From CAADGL01 sp964643885 (GTDB lineage Bacteria; Planctomycetota; Phycisphaerae; UBA1845; Fen-1342): a DNA stretch of 64,000 nucleotides. A program made the position numbers and the translations under genes. Under the pieces are notes generated by a model. That model did no database searches, was not told where the DNA came from, and was given only the letters and a program-made list of their open reading frames with translations. Positions 1-7,421 of the stretch are shown one piece after another; position 1 is the first letter of the stretch; every line of letters begins with the position of its first letter. The stretch spans positions 1-64,000 of the forward strand of contig CAZXUI010000017.1 in the NCBI GenBank assembly GCA_964643885.1, written 5' to 3'.

Positions 1-118
1 TTGACCCCGTGCTTGGCGCACGGGGTTCTGATTGCGGGCGCCGAGTCAGAACCCGCCGCGCCGAGCGGCGGGTCACTTGGCGATCGATCGACCCCGTGCT
101 TGGCGCACGGGGTTCTGA
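1..118. repeat. REP-like paired hairpin repeat, locus 1
   Basis: Three arms of a 28-nt hairpin repeat: inverted arms at 4-31 and 91-118 and a direct arm at 46-73. Inverted arms recur every 87 bp. Each arm has the head TCAGA, a 9-bp stem beginning ACCC and a 5-nt loop (GCCAA, TTGGC in the inverted copies, GCCGA in the direct arm here). The middle of the stem differs between arms but stays paired. The same arms occur near 21.3 kb and 48 kb. The locus lies just beyond the 3' end of the minus-strand phosphatase gene. Confidence 0.8.
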
Positions 119-120
119 TT

Positions 121-150
121 GCGGGCGGGACGCCCGCGCTCCCCATGTTG
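121..150. repeat. GC hairpin repeat with CTCCCCATGTTG tail
   Basis: A hairpin GCGGGC-GGGAC-GCCCGC is followed by GCTCCCCATGTTG. The reverse-complement version occurs at 39296-39325, and related shorter copies are seen near 21227, 39985 and 47972. It ends 22 bp beyond the stop codon of the minus-strand phosphatase gene, so it could act as a terminator or as a dispersed element. Confidence 0.55.
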
Positions 151-171
151 CGGGGCGCTTGCGCCGCTGCG

Positions 172-1818
172 CTACGCGACCAACTGCACCGCCAGGAGCG
201 TCATATCGTCGACCCGCGTCGCCCCCGCCTGGTGCTCATTGACGACCCGCCGCGTGATCTCGCAGACGATGTTCGTGCCCGCCTCGCGCAGCTTCGACAG
301 CGCCGCGACGACCGGCCGAACGCCCAGCAGCACACCGTCGCGGTTGCTCGCCTCCGTCACGCCGTCGGTGAAGAAGAGCGCCGTCGTCTCGCCCTGCTTG
401 AGCTGCACGTGCTGCGTGACGAACTCCTCGTGCGCCTCGACGCCGAGCGGCAGGCAGTTCGAGTATTCGGTGAGCTCGCGCGCGTGCCGCGGGCCGACCA
501 GAATCGGCGGCGGATGGCCCGCGCTGATGTATTCCATCAGGCCGGTCTGCGTGTTCACGGTGCCGAGGATGGCCGTGACGAAGACGTGCGCATCGGTGTT
601 GTGATAGATCAGGTGGTTGAGCTGCGCCCCCAGCGCCGGCAGCGGCAGATCGGCCGCCAGCGCGACGCGCACCGCCGATTGCAGATTCGCCATGACCAGC
701 GCCGCGGGCAGCCCGTGACCCGTCACGTCCGCGATGATGATGCCCACCCGCCCGTCGTCGAGCGGGAAATAGTCGAAGTAGTCGCCGCTGACGGCCGACG
801 ACGGCACGTTCACCCCCTCGATCCGCACCTTGCCGATCTCCAGCGGCGCCGCCGGCAGCAGCTTGCGCTGAATGTGCCGCGCCTGCTCGAGCTCGGCATA
901 GACGCGCTGCGCCTTGACGTGCTCGTAGAAGAGCCGCAGGTTCGCCAGGCCGACCCCGACCTGCTGCGCGATGGCCGCCAGGAAGTCCACGTCCTCCGGC
1001 TGATAGAGAAACGCCTGCGCGACGCGGTCGCCGTAGATCACGCCCAGAATCTCGTTGCGGTTCATGATCGGCACGCACAGGGCCGAGCAGATCGGGAAGC
1101 GCACCATGCTCTCGGTCAGGTTGCCGGCCAGGTCGGTGGCGGGGTTGTTGACGATCGCCCGCTCGCCGTCGATCAGGGCCCGGTTGATCAGCGTGCGGCT
1201 GACGCGGAAGGCGCCCGTCTCGTCGCGCTCGATGTTGCGCGTGACCGGCAGCTCCGGATCGCCGCGCTGCGTCTTGAGCGCGATCAGGCCGCGCTCGAAG
1301 CCGAGGGCCTCGCAGCAGGCGTCCAGGGCCTGCTCGAGCAGTTGCTTGCGGTCGAACACGCCGCCGATCCGCTCGGCGAGCTGGATCAGCAGCGCCAGCC
1401 GCTGCTGGTTCAGGTCCAGCCGCCGCGAGCTGGGGAAGAACTGCGTATCCCCCATGCCGGGCGTCGGGTCGGCCATGAAGACGACCGGAAGCTGGTCGTC
1501 CTTGTCCGGCGGCGGCGCGCCGATCACGTTGATGCTGTGCTCGCCGATGCGGATGGTCCGGTGCGCGAAGCGGCGCGAGTTCTTGAACGGCTCGCCGTCG
1601 TCGACCCGCGTGCCGTTCTTCGATCCGCGGTCCTCGACCAGCACGCGCCCGTGCTCGTCCAGCCAGATCTCCGCGTGCTCGCGCGAGACCTCGGCGTCGT
1701 TACGCATCACGAAATCGCACCAGTCGGCCCGCCCCAGCTTGATCCGCTTGTCGCCAAGCTGAAGCGTGACGCTGTGACCGTCCGGCGTGAAAATCTCCAG
1801 CGCGGGCATGCCTGCCAC
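172..1818 (-). CDS. FHA-GAF-SpoIIE (PP2C-type) protein phosphatase
   Basis: A 548-residue cytoplasmic signalling protein. An FHA phosphothreonine-binding domain covers about residues 20-100, with the motif GR...SREHAEI and SKNGT. A GAF domain covers about 150-305. A PP2C/SpoIIE-type serine phosphatase domain covers about 340-548, with metal-binding motifs GDYFDYF and IIADVTGHG and a final DDMTLL. The architecture matches RsbU-like phosphatases that act on anti-sigma antagonists. The FHA domain suggests that it is recruited to phosphoproteins, fitting a genome with many Ser/Thr kinases. There is no membrane segment and no partner (STAS or RsbW) gene nearby. The start ATG lies 2 bp after the stop of the upstream small lipoprotein gene, so the two probably share a transcript. 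The family call is firm; the target is unknown. Confidence 0.92.
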   Translation of the reverse strand: MAGMPALEIFTPDGHSVTLQLGDKRIKLGRADWCDFVMRNDAEVSREHAEIWLDEHGRVLVEDRGSKNGTRVDDGEPFKNSRRFAHRTIRIGEHSINVIGAPPPDKDDQLPVVFMADPTPGMGDTQFFPSSRRLDLNQQRLALLIQLAERIGGVFDRKQLLEQALDACCEALGFERGLIALKTQRGDPELPVTRNIERDETGAFRVSRTLINRALIDGERAIVNNPATDLAGNLTESMVRFPICSALCVPIMNRNEILGVIYGDRVAQAFLYQPEDVDFLAAIAQQVGVGLANLRLFYEHVKAQRVYAELEQARHIQRKLLPAAPLEIGKVRIEGVNVPSSAVSGDYFDYFPLDDGRVGIIIADVTGHGLPAALVMANLQSAVRVALAADLPLPALGAQLNHLIYHNTDAHVFVTAILGTVNTQTGLMEYISAGHPPPILVGPRHARELTEYSNCLPLGVEAHEEFVTQHVQLKQGETTALFFTDGVTEASNRDGVLLGVRPVVAALSKLREAGTNIVCEITRRVVNEHQAGATRVDDMTLLAVQLVA

Positions 1819-1820
1819 CT

Positions 1821-2000
1821 CTAGCCGGCTCGCAAGAGGAAGCGCGCCAGCGACGCGACGGCGCTATAGGGCAGCCGCAGGGCGTTGTCGATCGCCCCGT
1901 AGCCCAGCAGCAGATCCAGATTCCCCTGCAAGCTCGCCAGGCAGCCGCCGACGCTGCCCAAAAGCCACACACCGCCCAGCCGCATCACCCAGCGGATCAT
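1821..2000 (-). CDS. small predicted lipoprotein (59 aa)
   Basis: A 59-residue product with a short charged N-terminus, a hydrophobic stretch and a lipobox-like LGSVGGC, followed by SLQGNLDLLLGYGAIDNALRLP. I do not recognise the family; short lipoproteins of this kind are common in Planctomycetota (inference). It lies directly upstream of the FHA-GAF phosphatase gene on the same strand, with 2 bp between stop and start. The ATG at 2000 was chosen because it puts MIRWVMRLGG just before the hydrophobic core. A second ATG five codons downstream would also work, and a longer frame upstream looks non-coding. Confidence 0.5.
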   Translation of the reverse strand: MIRWVMRLGGVWLLGSVGGCLASLQGNLDLLLGYGAIDNALRLPYSAVASLARFLLRAG

Positions 2001-2351
2001 CCGCGACGACCCCGCAGCCTTTCCAGCACGCCGCACGAGCGATCCTCTCCAGTTCGAGACAGTGAATCGGCCGGAGCACGAGACGCGCGCCGCCGCGAGC
2101 GCTGAAGCGGAGCGCGGCCCGCACGAACTCTCCGAACCGTTGGGCGGATTATAAGCGCGGCCCGAACCCGCGCGAACCAGACCCGCGCAAAAGGGGGCCG
2201 CCCTGCGCAACAAAAGCGGCGGCGGCCTCCTTGCCACCGCCTTCACTGCCGCGCCATACCCAAGTTCTCGAACGGCCCCGCCCGCGTCAGCGGCGGCCGC
2301 GCTCGCGCCGTCCGTCCGTCCGTCCGTCCGCCGGCTGCTCGCGTGCGCGGC
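2001..2351. other. intergenic region with CCGT microsatellite
   Basis: No convincing gene between the end of dnaA and the small lipoprotein gene. It holds a short tandem run of CCGT, about five copies, at 2308-2330. A GC-rich inverted repeat around 2190-2235 (GGGGGCCGCC against GGCGGCGGCCTCC) could terminate dnaA transcription. The promoter of the lipoprotein/phosphatase pair is presumably here but is not obvious. Confidence 0.4.
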
Positions 2352-3803
2352 TCAGTGCTCGCTGCGGTTCAGGTTCCGCTCCAGCGCGCCGAGAACCTCG
2401 TGAATGGCCGACTCGTGCGCCTGGCCGTTGTTCTTCCAGCCGATGGCGGCGCCCTTGTCGAGCCACTCCTCGACCCGCTTGGCGGCCATCAGCACCGTCG
2501 AGTGGTTCTTCTCGCCCATCAGCCGCCCGATCTCAGGAAAGCTGAGGTTGGTGTACTTGCGGACGAGATACATCGCCACCGCGCGGGCCACGCTGATCGT
2601 CCGCCCGCGGCTCCTGGAATAGATCTGGCTCCGCGTCACGCCGAAGTACTCGGTGACGACCCGCTCGACGTCGCTGGCCGAGACTGCCCGCCGGGCCTGC
2701 TCGAGATGATCGTCCAGCGCCAGGCAGGCCAGCTCGAGCGTGATCGGCGCACCGGTCAGCCGGGCCAGCGCCACCAGCTTCAGCAGCGCTCCTTCGAGCT
2801 CGCGCACGTTGCGCGTGATCTGCCGGGCGACGAAATCGAGCACCTCGTCCGCCAGGTCGCAGGCGAGCGCCGCCGAGCGCTGCCGCAGAATCTCGCGGCG
2901 GGTCTGGTAGTCGGGCTCGTGCAGCTCGATCACCATGCCGGAGATCAGGCGGTTGATCAGCGCGTCGCTGAGCGTCGCGATCGTGCGCGGGTGACGGTCC
3001 GACGAGAGCACCACCGCCTTGCCCGCGGCGTCGATGGCGTCGAAGGTGTGCAGGAACTCGTCCTGCGTGGCCTTCTTGTTGGCCAGGAAGTGGATGTCGT
3101 CGATCGCCAGCAGGTCCGCGCTGCGGTAGCGCGCCCGGAAGTACTCCGTGCGGTTGCTCTTGACGGCGGCGATGTACTCGTTGGTGAACTGCTCGCCGGA
3201 GATATAGAACCAGACCAGTCCGGGCCGGCTGCGCTGGGCCGCGTTGCAGATGCCCTGAAGCAGGTGCGTCTTGCCCAGCCCGCAGTCGCCGTGCAGCACG
3301 AGCAGCTTGAACGTCTCGCCGGGAGCGCGCGCCATCTGCTGCGCCGCCGCGAACGCCAGCCGGTTCGACGGGCCGACGATGAACGTCTCCAGCTCGCCGC
3401 GTAGCTGCGGTGCAGCGCCCGGCGTGCGGCGCGGCACCGCCCCGGCGGGCAAGGCGGCAGGCCCGTTGCGGCTCGGCCGGCCGAGCTGCGAACCGGCCGG
3501 CTGACCGTTCGACGATCCCGAGCCGTTCGAGCCGCCGCCGGCGCCGTTGGCGTCCGGAGCGGGCAGCGAGCGAACTCGAATCTCCACCGGCAGATGGCTG
3601 CCGACGACATCGCGCGTCACGTCGTGGATCACCTGAAGGTAGTTCGTGGCGATCCAGTTGCCGACGAAATCGTTGCTGACCAGGATGCTGAGCCGCTGAT
3701 CGTCGAGGACGAACTCCGCGGAGTCCCCGAACCAGGTGCGGAAGCGGTTCTCACCGATGGTGTCAGCGACGCGCTCGCGAATGTGACAGACCGTTCCCGT
3801 CAC
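2352..3803 (-). CDS. dnaA: chromosomal replication initiator DnaA
   Basis: A 483-residue DnaA, close to the usual length. Domain I covers about 1-78, followed by a Gly/Ser/Asn/Pro-rich linker at about 85-135. The AAA+ domain carries Walker A GDCGLGKT (172-179) and Walker B LLAIDDIHF (about 231-239). The C-terminal DnaA-box-binding helix-turn-helix has GEKNHSTVLMAAKRV, where N replaces the usual D of the signature RDHTT. The protein binds ATP and DnaA boxes and opens the origin. The start is GTG at 3803, preceded by GAGGAG in the purine-rich leader. The gene diverges from a GNAT gene across a 277-bp spacer that contains a perfect DnaA box, consistent with autoregulation or an origin. No dnaN, recF or gyrB follows it in this window. 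Confidence 0.97.
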   Translation of the reverse strand: MTGTVCHIRERVADTIGENRFRTWFGDSAEFVLDDQRLSILVSNDFVGNWIATNYLQVIHDVTRDVVGSHLPVEIRVRSLPAPDANGAGGGSNGSGSSNGQPAGSQLGRPSRNGPAALPAGAVPRRTPGAAPQLRGELETFIVGPSNRLAFAAAQQMARAPGETFKLLVLHGDCGLGKTHLLQGICNAAQRSRPGLVWFYISGEQFTNEYIAAVKSNRTEYFRARYRSADLLAIDDIHFLANKKATQDEFLHTFDAIDAAGKAVVLSSDRHPRTIATLSDALINRLISGMVIELHEPDYQTRREILRQRSAALACDLADEVLDFVARQITRNVRELEGALLKLVALARLTGAPITLELACLALDDHLEQARRAVSASDVERVVTEYFGVTRSQIYSRSRGRTISVARAVAMYLVRKYTNLSFPEIGRLMGEKNHSTVLMAAKRVEEWLDKGAAIGWKNNGQAHESAIHEVLGALERNLNRSEH

Positions 3804-4080
3804 GTTTGCGCACTCTCCTCGCGTCGGGTTGAACCGTGTCAGAAGACCGAATCAATGATTACATTGGAAGAGCGGGGAAGCGCCAATCGAGTTCCACGCT
3901 CAAGAGCACGTCAATCATAACACCGGCCGGCGCGCTCTGCAATCGAGATTTGCGCCAGGCCGCGCGCCGCGCGTGCGCAACGTCCGCTCCTGTGAAGCTT
4001 TCATTACGGAAAAATAATTTTCACACGCGCCGGTCATACCGTGTTATCCACAGGTTGTGCGCAGGCGCCGCACCGGTGAC
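3804..4080. other. candidate replication origin / dnaA regulatory region
   Basis: The 277-bp spacer upstream of dnaA. It is less GC-rich than its surroundings and includes an AT-rich patch at about 3998-4022 with AAAAATAATTTTCACA. One perfect DnaA box lies at 4044-4052, and a weaker box-like ATTTTCACA overlaps the AT-rich patch. A DnaA box next to an AT-rich unwinding-like patch beside dnaA is the classic oriC layout. Only one perfect box is visible, so this may just be dnaA autoregulation. Confidence 0.45.
4044..4052 (+). promoter_or_regulatory. DnaA box TTATCCACA
   Basis: An exact match to the DnaA-box consensus TTATNCACA, 241 bp upstream of the dnaA start and about 20 bp downstream of the AT-rich patch. 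It also lies just beyond the 3' end of the convergent GNAT gene. Confidence 0.75.
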
Positions 4081-5025
4081 TCACCGTGCCGGGCCGCGAA
4101 CGTTTCCGCGCGGCACCCACAGATACGCCTCCCGGCGGCCCACCGACACGAACCCGAAGCGACGGTACGCCGCCAGTGCGGGCGCGTTTCGCTCGTCCAC
4201 CGCCAGATGAAGCCGGACGGCCCGCGCCCGGCGACACTGCCCGACCGCGCGACGAAGCAGGCGGTGGCTCACGCCGCGCCCCCGCGCCGCCGGAACCACG
4301 CCCATGTACACAAGCTCCACGTCCGGGCTGCGCGGCAGCCGCGACAAAAGTAGGGCACCGGCGATGCGGCCGTCAATACGCGCCAGCTCCCAAAGCGCCG
4401 GATCGAACGGTCCGGCCGCCTTGTGGGATGCCAACACCTGCTCCATCTGTCGCAGGCCCGTCAGCTCCGGGCAGTCGCGGCTCTGCTCGTACGTCTCGCG
4501 CAGCGTCTCGGCGAACTGCGCGTGCGTCTGCGCGCCGTAGCTCAGCCACTCGACCGCGCCGTCGTCAGCGTCGTCGCCCGCCGCGTTGCCGTCGGGAGCG
4601 GATACGGCGCGTTCCATATAGGTCAAGGTAGCGATTCGTCGGAAGCCGCACGCCGCCACCAGCGCCGCCCGCGCCGGACACTCCCGCTCCAGCAGCGCCT
4701 GAACGAAGCACACGCCACATCGCGCCAGCTCCGCCAGCACCTCGGCGAGCAGCCCGACCTGCTTGTCGGAATCGATCCCGCCCGAGCCGGGAGCGGGTAC
4801 CAGCACCATCGCCGTGTCGCCCGGCAGGCGCATCGAAAGCGCCGCGGCCGTCACACGACTAGCCACCCGCAGTCGAAAAAGCCGCGCCTCGATCGGCGTC
4901 GCCGCCAGGTAGTCCAGGTAGCCGGTCACCACCGCCCGCGGCGCGCGGGCCTGCCCGGGAGGAGCCAGGACGAGCGCGAGCGCTTCGGGATCGGCGTCTG
5001 CGGCGAGCCCTGGCATCGTGGTCAT
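4081..5025 (-). CDS. GNAT-family N-acetyltransferase
   Basis: A 314-residue protein. The C-terminal half is a GNAT acetyltransferase fold with the acetyl-CoA binding signature VVPAARGRGVSHRLL (Q/RxxGxG/A type) at about 250-265, followed by LHLAVDERNAPALAAYRRFGF. The N-terminal half (about 1-150) looks like a second, degenerate GNAT domain (ALLERECPARAALVAACGFRRIATLTYMER), so this is probably a tandem-GNAT protein. The substrate cannot be told. The ATG at 5025 was chosen; the frame runs further upstream, but the extension looks non-coding and would overlap the peroxiredoxin-like gene on the other strand. The 3' end adjoins the putative origin region. Confidence 0.82.
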   Translation of the reverse strand: MTTMPGLAADADPEALALVLAPPGQARAPRAVVTGYLDYLAATPIEARLFRLRVASRVTAAALSMRLPGDTAMVLVPAPGSGGIDSDKQVGLLAEVLAELARCGVCFVQALLERECPARAALVAACGFRRIATLTYMERAVSAPDGNAAGDDADDGAVEWLSYGAQTHAQFAETLRETYEQSRDCPELTGLRQMEQVLASHKAAGPFDPALWELARIDGRIAGALLLSRLPRSPDVELVYMGVVPAARGRGVSHRLLRRAVGQCRRARAVRLHLAVDERNAPALAAYRRFGFVSVGRREAYLWVPRGNVRGPAR

Positions 5026-5157
5026 AAGTCTTTGTCCGGCAAGCACTCGCGGGTCGGACGGGGCGGGCGGCCCGTTTGGCGGGCGGCCGGGCGCCGCGTA
5101 TAATCGCCCGATATGCGTACCGGGGATTTTCACCAGGGACCTTTGAGGAATCAACAC

Positions 5158-5754
<597 letters not shown>

Positions 5755-5816
5755 CCGCGCCCGCTCAGGCGGGGGCTGGAACTCGCCGCCGCACGAAGTT
5801 AGATTCATGCGGCGTG

Positions 5817-6374
5817 ATGAACTGCGAGAACAGTCATGGGCGGCGGGCGGTCCGCGACGGCGGGCCGACACCCACCGTCGGGGAGAGTTTCTGCCCGCCT
5901 GTCCAAAGCCCTTTTGCATGCGGCGGCCGCCGGCGCCCGGCTCGACTCGGAGCGGCGCTGGCGGCCGCGGCCGTTCTGCTGTGCGGCGGCTGCGGCCAGG
6001 GGATCGCATGGCACGGGCTCTCCTACGACGCTGTTCATGCGGAGGCGGCCGCGGCGGGGGAGCTGACCTTCGTTTATCTGCGAAGCTGGGCCCTCGTCGA
6101 ATGCACCCGCTTCGAGGAGCAGGTCCTGAGCACGCCGCAGGCGCGGCAAGCCCTGAGCGGCTTCCGCAGGGTGGCGCTCGAGTTCGGCTGGGACGAAGAC
6201 CGTGCCCGCCAGTGGGGCGTCGAGGCCCCACCGGCGATCGTCGTGGTGGACCCGGCCGGCCGTGTGCTCGCCCGGGCCACCGGACAGATCACGATCGAAT
6301 CGCTCGTCCAGACGCTGAGCGACGCTCGGCAGCGCTTCGAGCAGGCCCAGAGCAAACCCGCGACCGCCAACTGA
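5817..6374 (+). CDS. thioredoxin-like lipoprotein
   Basis: About 185 residues. A hydrophobic stretch ends in the lipobox LLCGGC, followed by a thioredoxin-like domain: LTFVYLRSWALVECTRFEEQVLS, then APPAIVVVDPAGRVLARATG. The CxxC motif is absent; a lone Cys sits in WALVECTRFE, as in DUF255/thioredoxin_7-like proteins. It is probably an envelope thiol protein. The start is uncertain: ATG at 5817 gives an unusually long 40-residue N-region. An ATG at 5918, one frame off, would give an ideal signal peptide, which raises the chance of a sequencing indel near 5930. The stop overlaps the start of the next lipoprotein gene by 4 nt. Confidence 0.68.
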   Translation: MNCENSHGRRAVRDGGPTPTVGESFCPPVQSPFACGGRRRPARLGAALAAAAVLLCGGCGQGIAWHGLSYDAVHAEAAAAGELTFVYLRSWALVECTRFEEQVLSTPQARQALSGFRRVALEFGWDEDRARQWGVEAPPAIVVVDPAGRVLARATGQITIESLVQTLSDARQRFEQAQSKPATAN

Positions 6375-7345
6375 TCCGCCGGCTCTCCCCATTGCTCTCG
6401 ATCTGCGTCCTCGCCCTGGCCGGATGCGGGGGCGAGCCCGGCAATCCCGAACCCCTGGCCATCTACGGCCATACCGGCGCCGGCCCCGGCGGCTTCAACT
6501 ATCCCCGGGCCGCGGTCATCGGCTACGCGGACCGGCTTTACGTCGTCGACAAGGGCGGCCGCATTCAGGCCTTCACGCAAGAGGGCCAGTTCGTTCTCGA
6601 CTGGCGCATGCCCGCCATCGACGCCGGCAAGCCCACCGGCCTGGGCGTCGCGGCCGATGGGCGCGTCTTCGCGGCCGACACGCACTACTCGCGCGTCGTC
6701 GTCTTCTCGCCCCAGGGCGAGTTGCTCGGAACGGTCGGATCGGCCGGAGAAGGCCCCGGCCAGTTTCGCCTGCCGACGGACGTGGCGGTCGACTCGCGCG
6801 GCTTCATCTACGTCTCGGAATACGGCGGCAACGACCGGATCAGCAAGTTCACGCCGGATTGGCAATTCGTCACCAGCTTCGGCGGCCCGGACGCCGGCCC
6901 CGCCCGCCAGAAGCGCCCACAGGCCATCCGCATAGCCCCCGACGACACGCTCTGGGTGGCCGATTCCTGCAACCACCGCATCTGCCGCTTCGATGCCGAC
7001 GGACGCCTGCTGACGGCCTTCGGCCGGCCGGGCGACGGCCCCGGTGAGCTGCGCTTCCCGTATGGACTCGATCTGCTGTCCGACGGCTCGCTGGTCGTCT
7101 GCGAGTACGGCAACAACCGCCTGCAACGCTTCTCGCCCGACGGCCGGTCGCTGGGGACCTGGGGCCGGCCCGGCCGCGGCCCCGGTCAGCTCGCGTATCC
7201 CTGGTCGCTGGTGGTGGGGGCGGAGGACCGCATTTTCGTAATAGACTCGGGGAACAACCGCGTGCAGGTCCTGGAGGGCCTGGCGGCGGGGACGTGGCAG
7301 GACCCACAAGCCGTTACCGCATCCGAATCGCTGTCGCGCAGATAG
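6371..7345 (+). CDS. NHL-repeat beta-propeller lipoprotein
   Basis: About 324 residues. The signal IRRLSPLLSICVLALAGC ends in a lipobox. Five to six NHL blades follow, with recurring GPGQFRLPTDVAVDSRGFIYVSE, ADSCNHRICRFDADG and GNNRLQRFSPDGR units. Such propellers mediate binding; the ligand is unknown. No ATG, GTG or TTG fits the signal peptide well. A CTG at 6371, overlapping the previous gene's TGA (CTGA), gives MIRRLSPLLS, and a TTG at 6392 gives a very short signal without positive charge. I prefer the CTG start. The coupling with the thioredoxin-like gene implies one operon. Confidence 0.78.
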   Translation: MIRRLSPLLSICVLALAGCGGEPGNPEPLAIYGHTGAGPGGFNYPRAAVIGYADRLYVVDKGGRIQAFTQEGQFVLDWRMPAIDAGKPTGLGVAADGRVFAADTHYSRVVVFSPQGELLGTVGSAGEGPGQFRLPTDVAVDSRGFIYVSEYGGNDRISKFTPDWQFVTSFGGPDAGPARQKRPQAIRIAPDDTLWVADSCNHRICRFDADGRLLTAFGRPGDGPGELRFPYGLDLLSDGSLVVCEYGNNRLQRFSPDGRSLGTWGRPGRGPGQLAYPWSLVVGAEDRIFVIDSGNNRVQVLEGLAAGTWQDPQAVTASESLSRR

Positions 7346-7421
7346 ACCTGCCGGGTGGTGGCGAGCGGCCGCGGCGGCGCGGTAGGCTTGAGCGCCCGGC
7401 CGCACGGGAAGCTCGGAAGCG

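Noticed and set aside
1..1824. A 607-residue open frame on the plus strand opposite the FHA phosphatase
   Set aside because: It is an antisense frame kept open by high GC; its composition is Arg/Val/Ala-rich with no domain, and it begins in the REP-like repeat.
5113..5157. An upstream ATG for the peroxiredoxin-like gene
   Set aside because: It would place 15 non-hydrophobic residues before a complete signal peptide; the ATG at 5158 has a better ribosome site.
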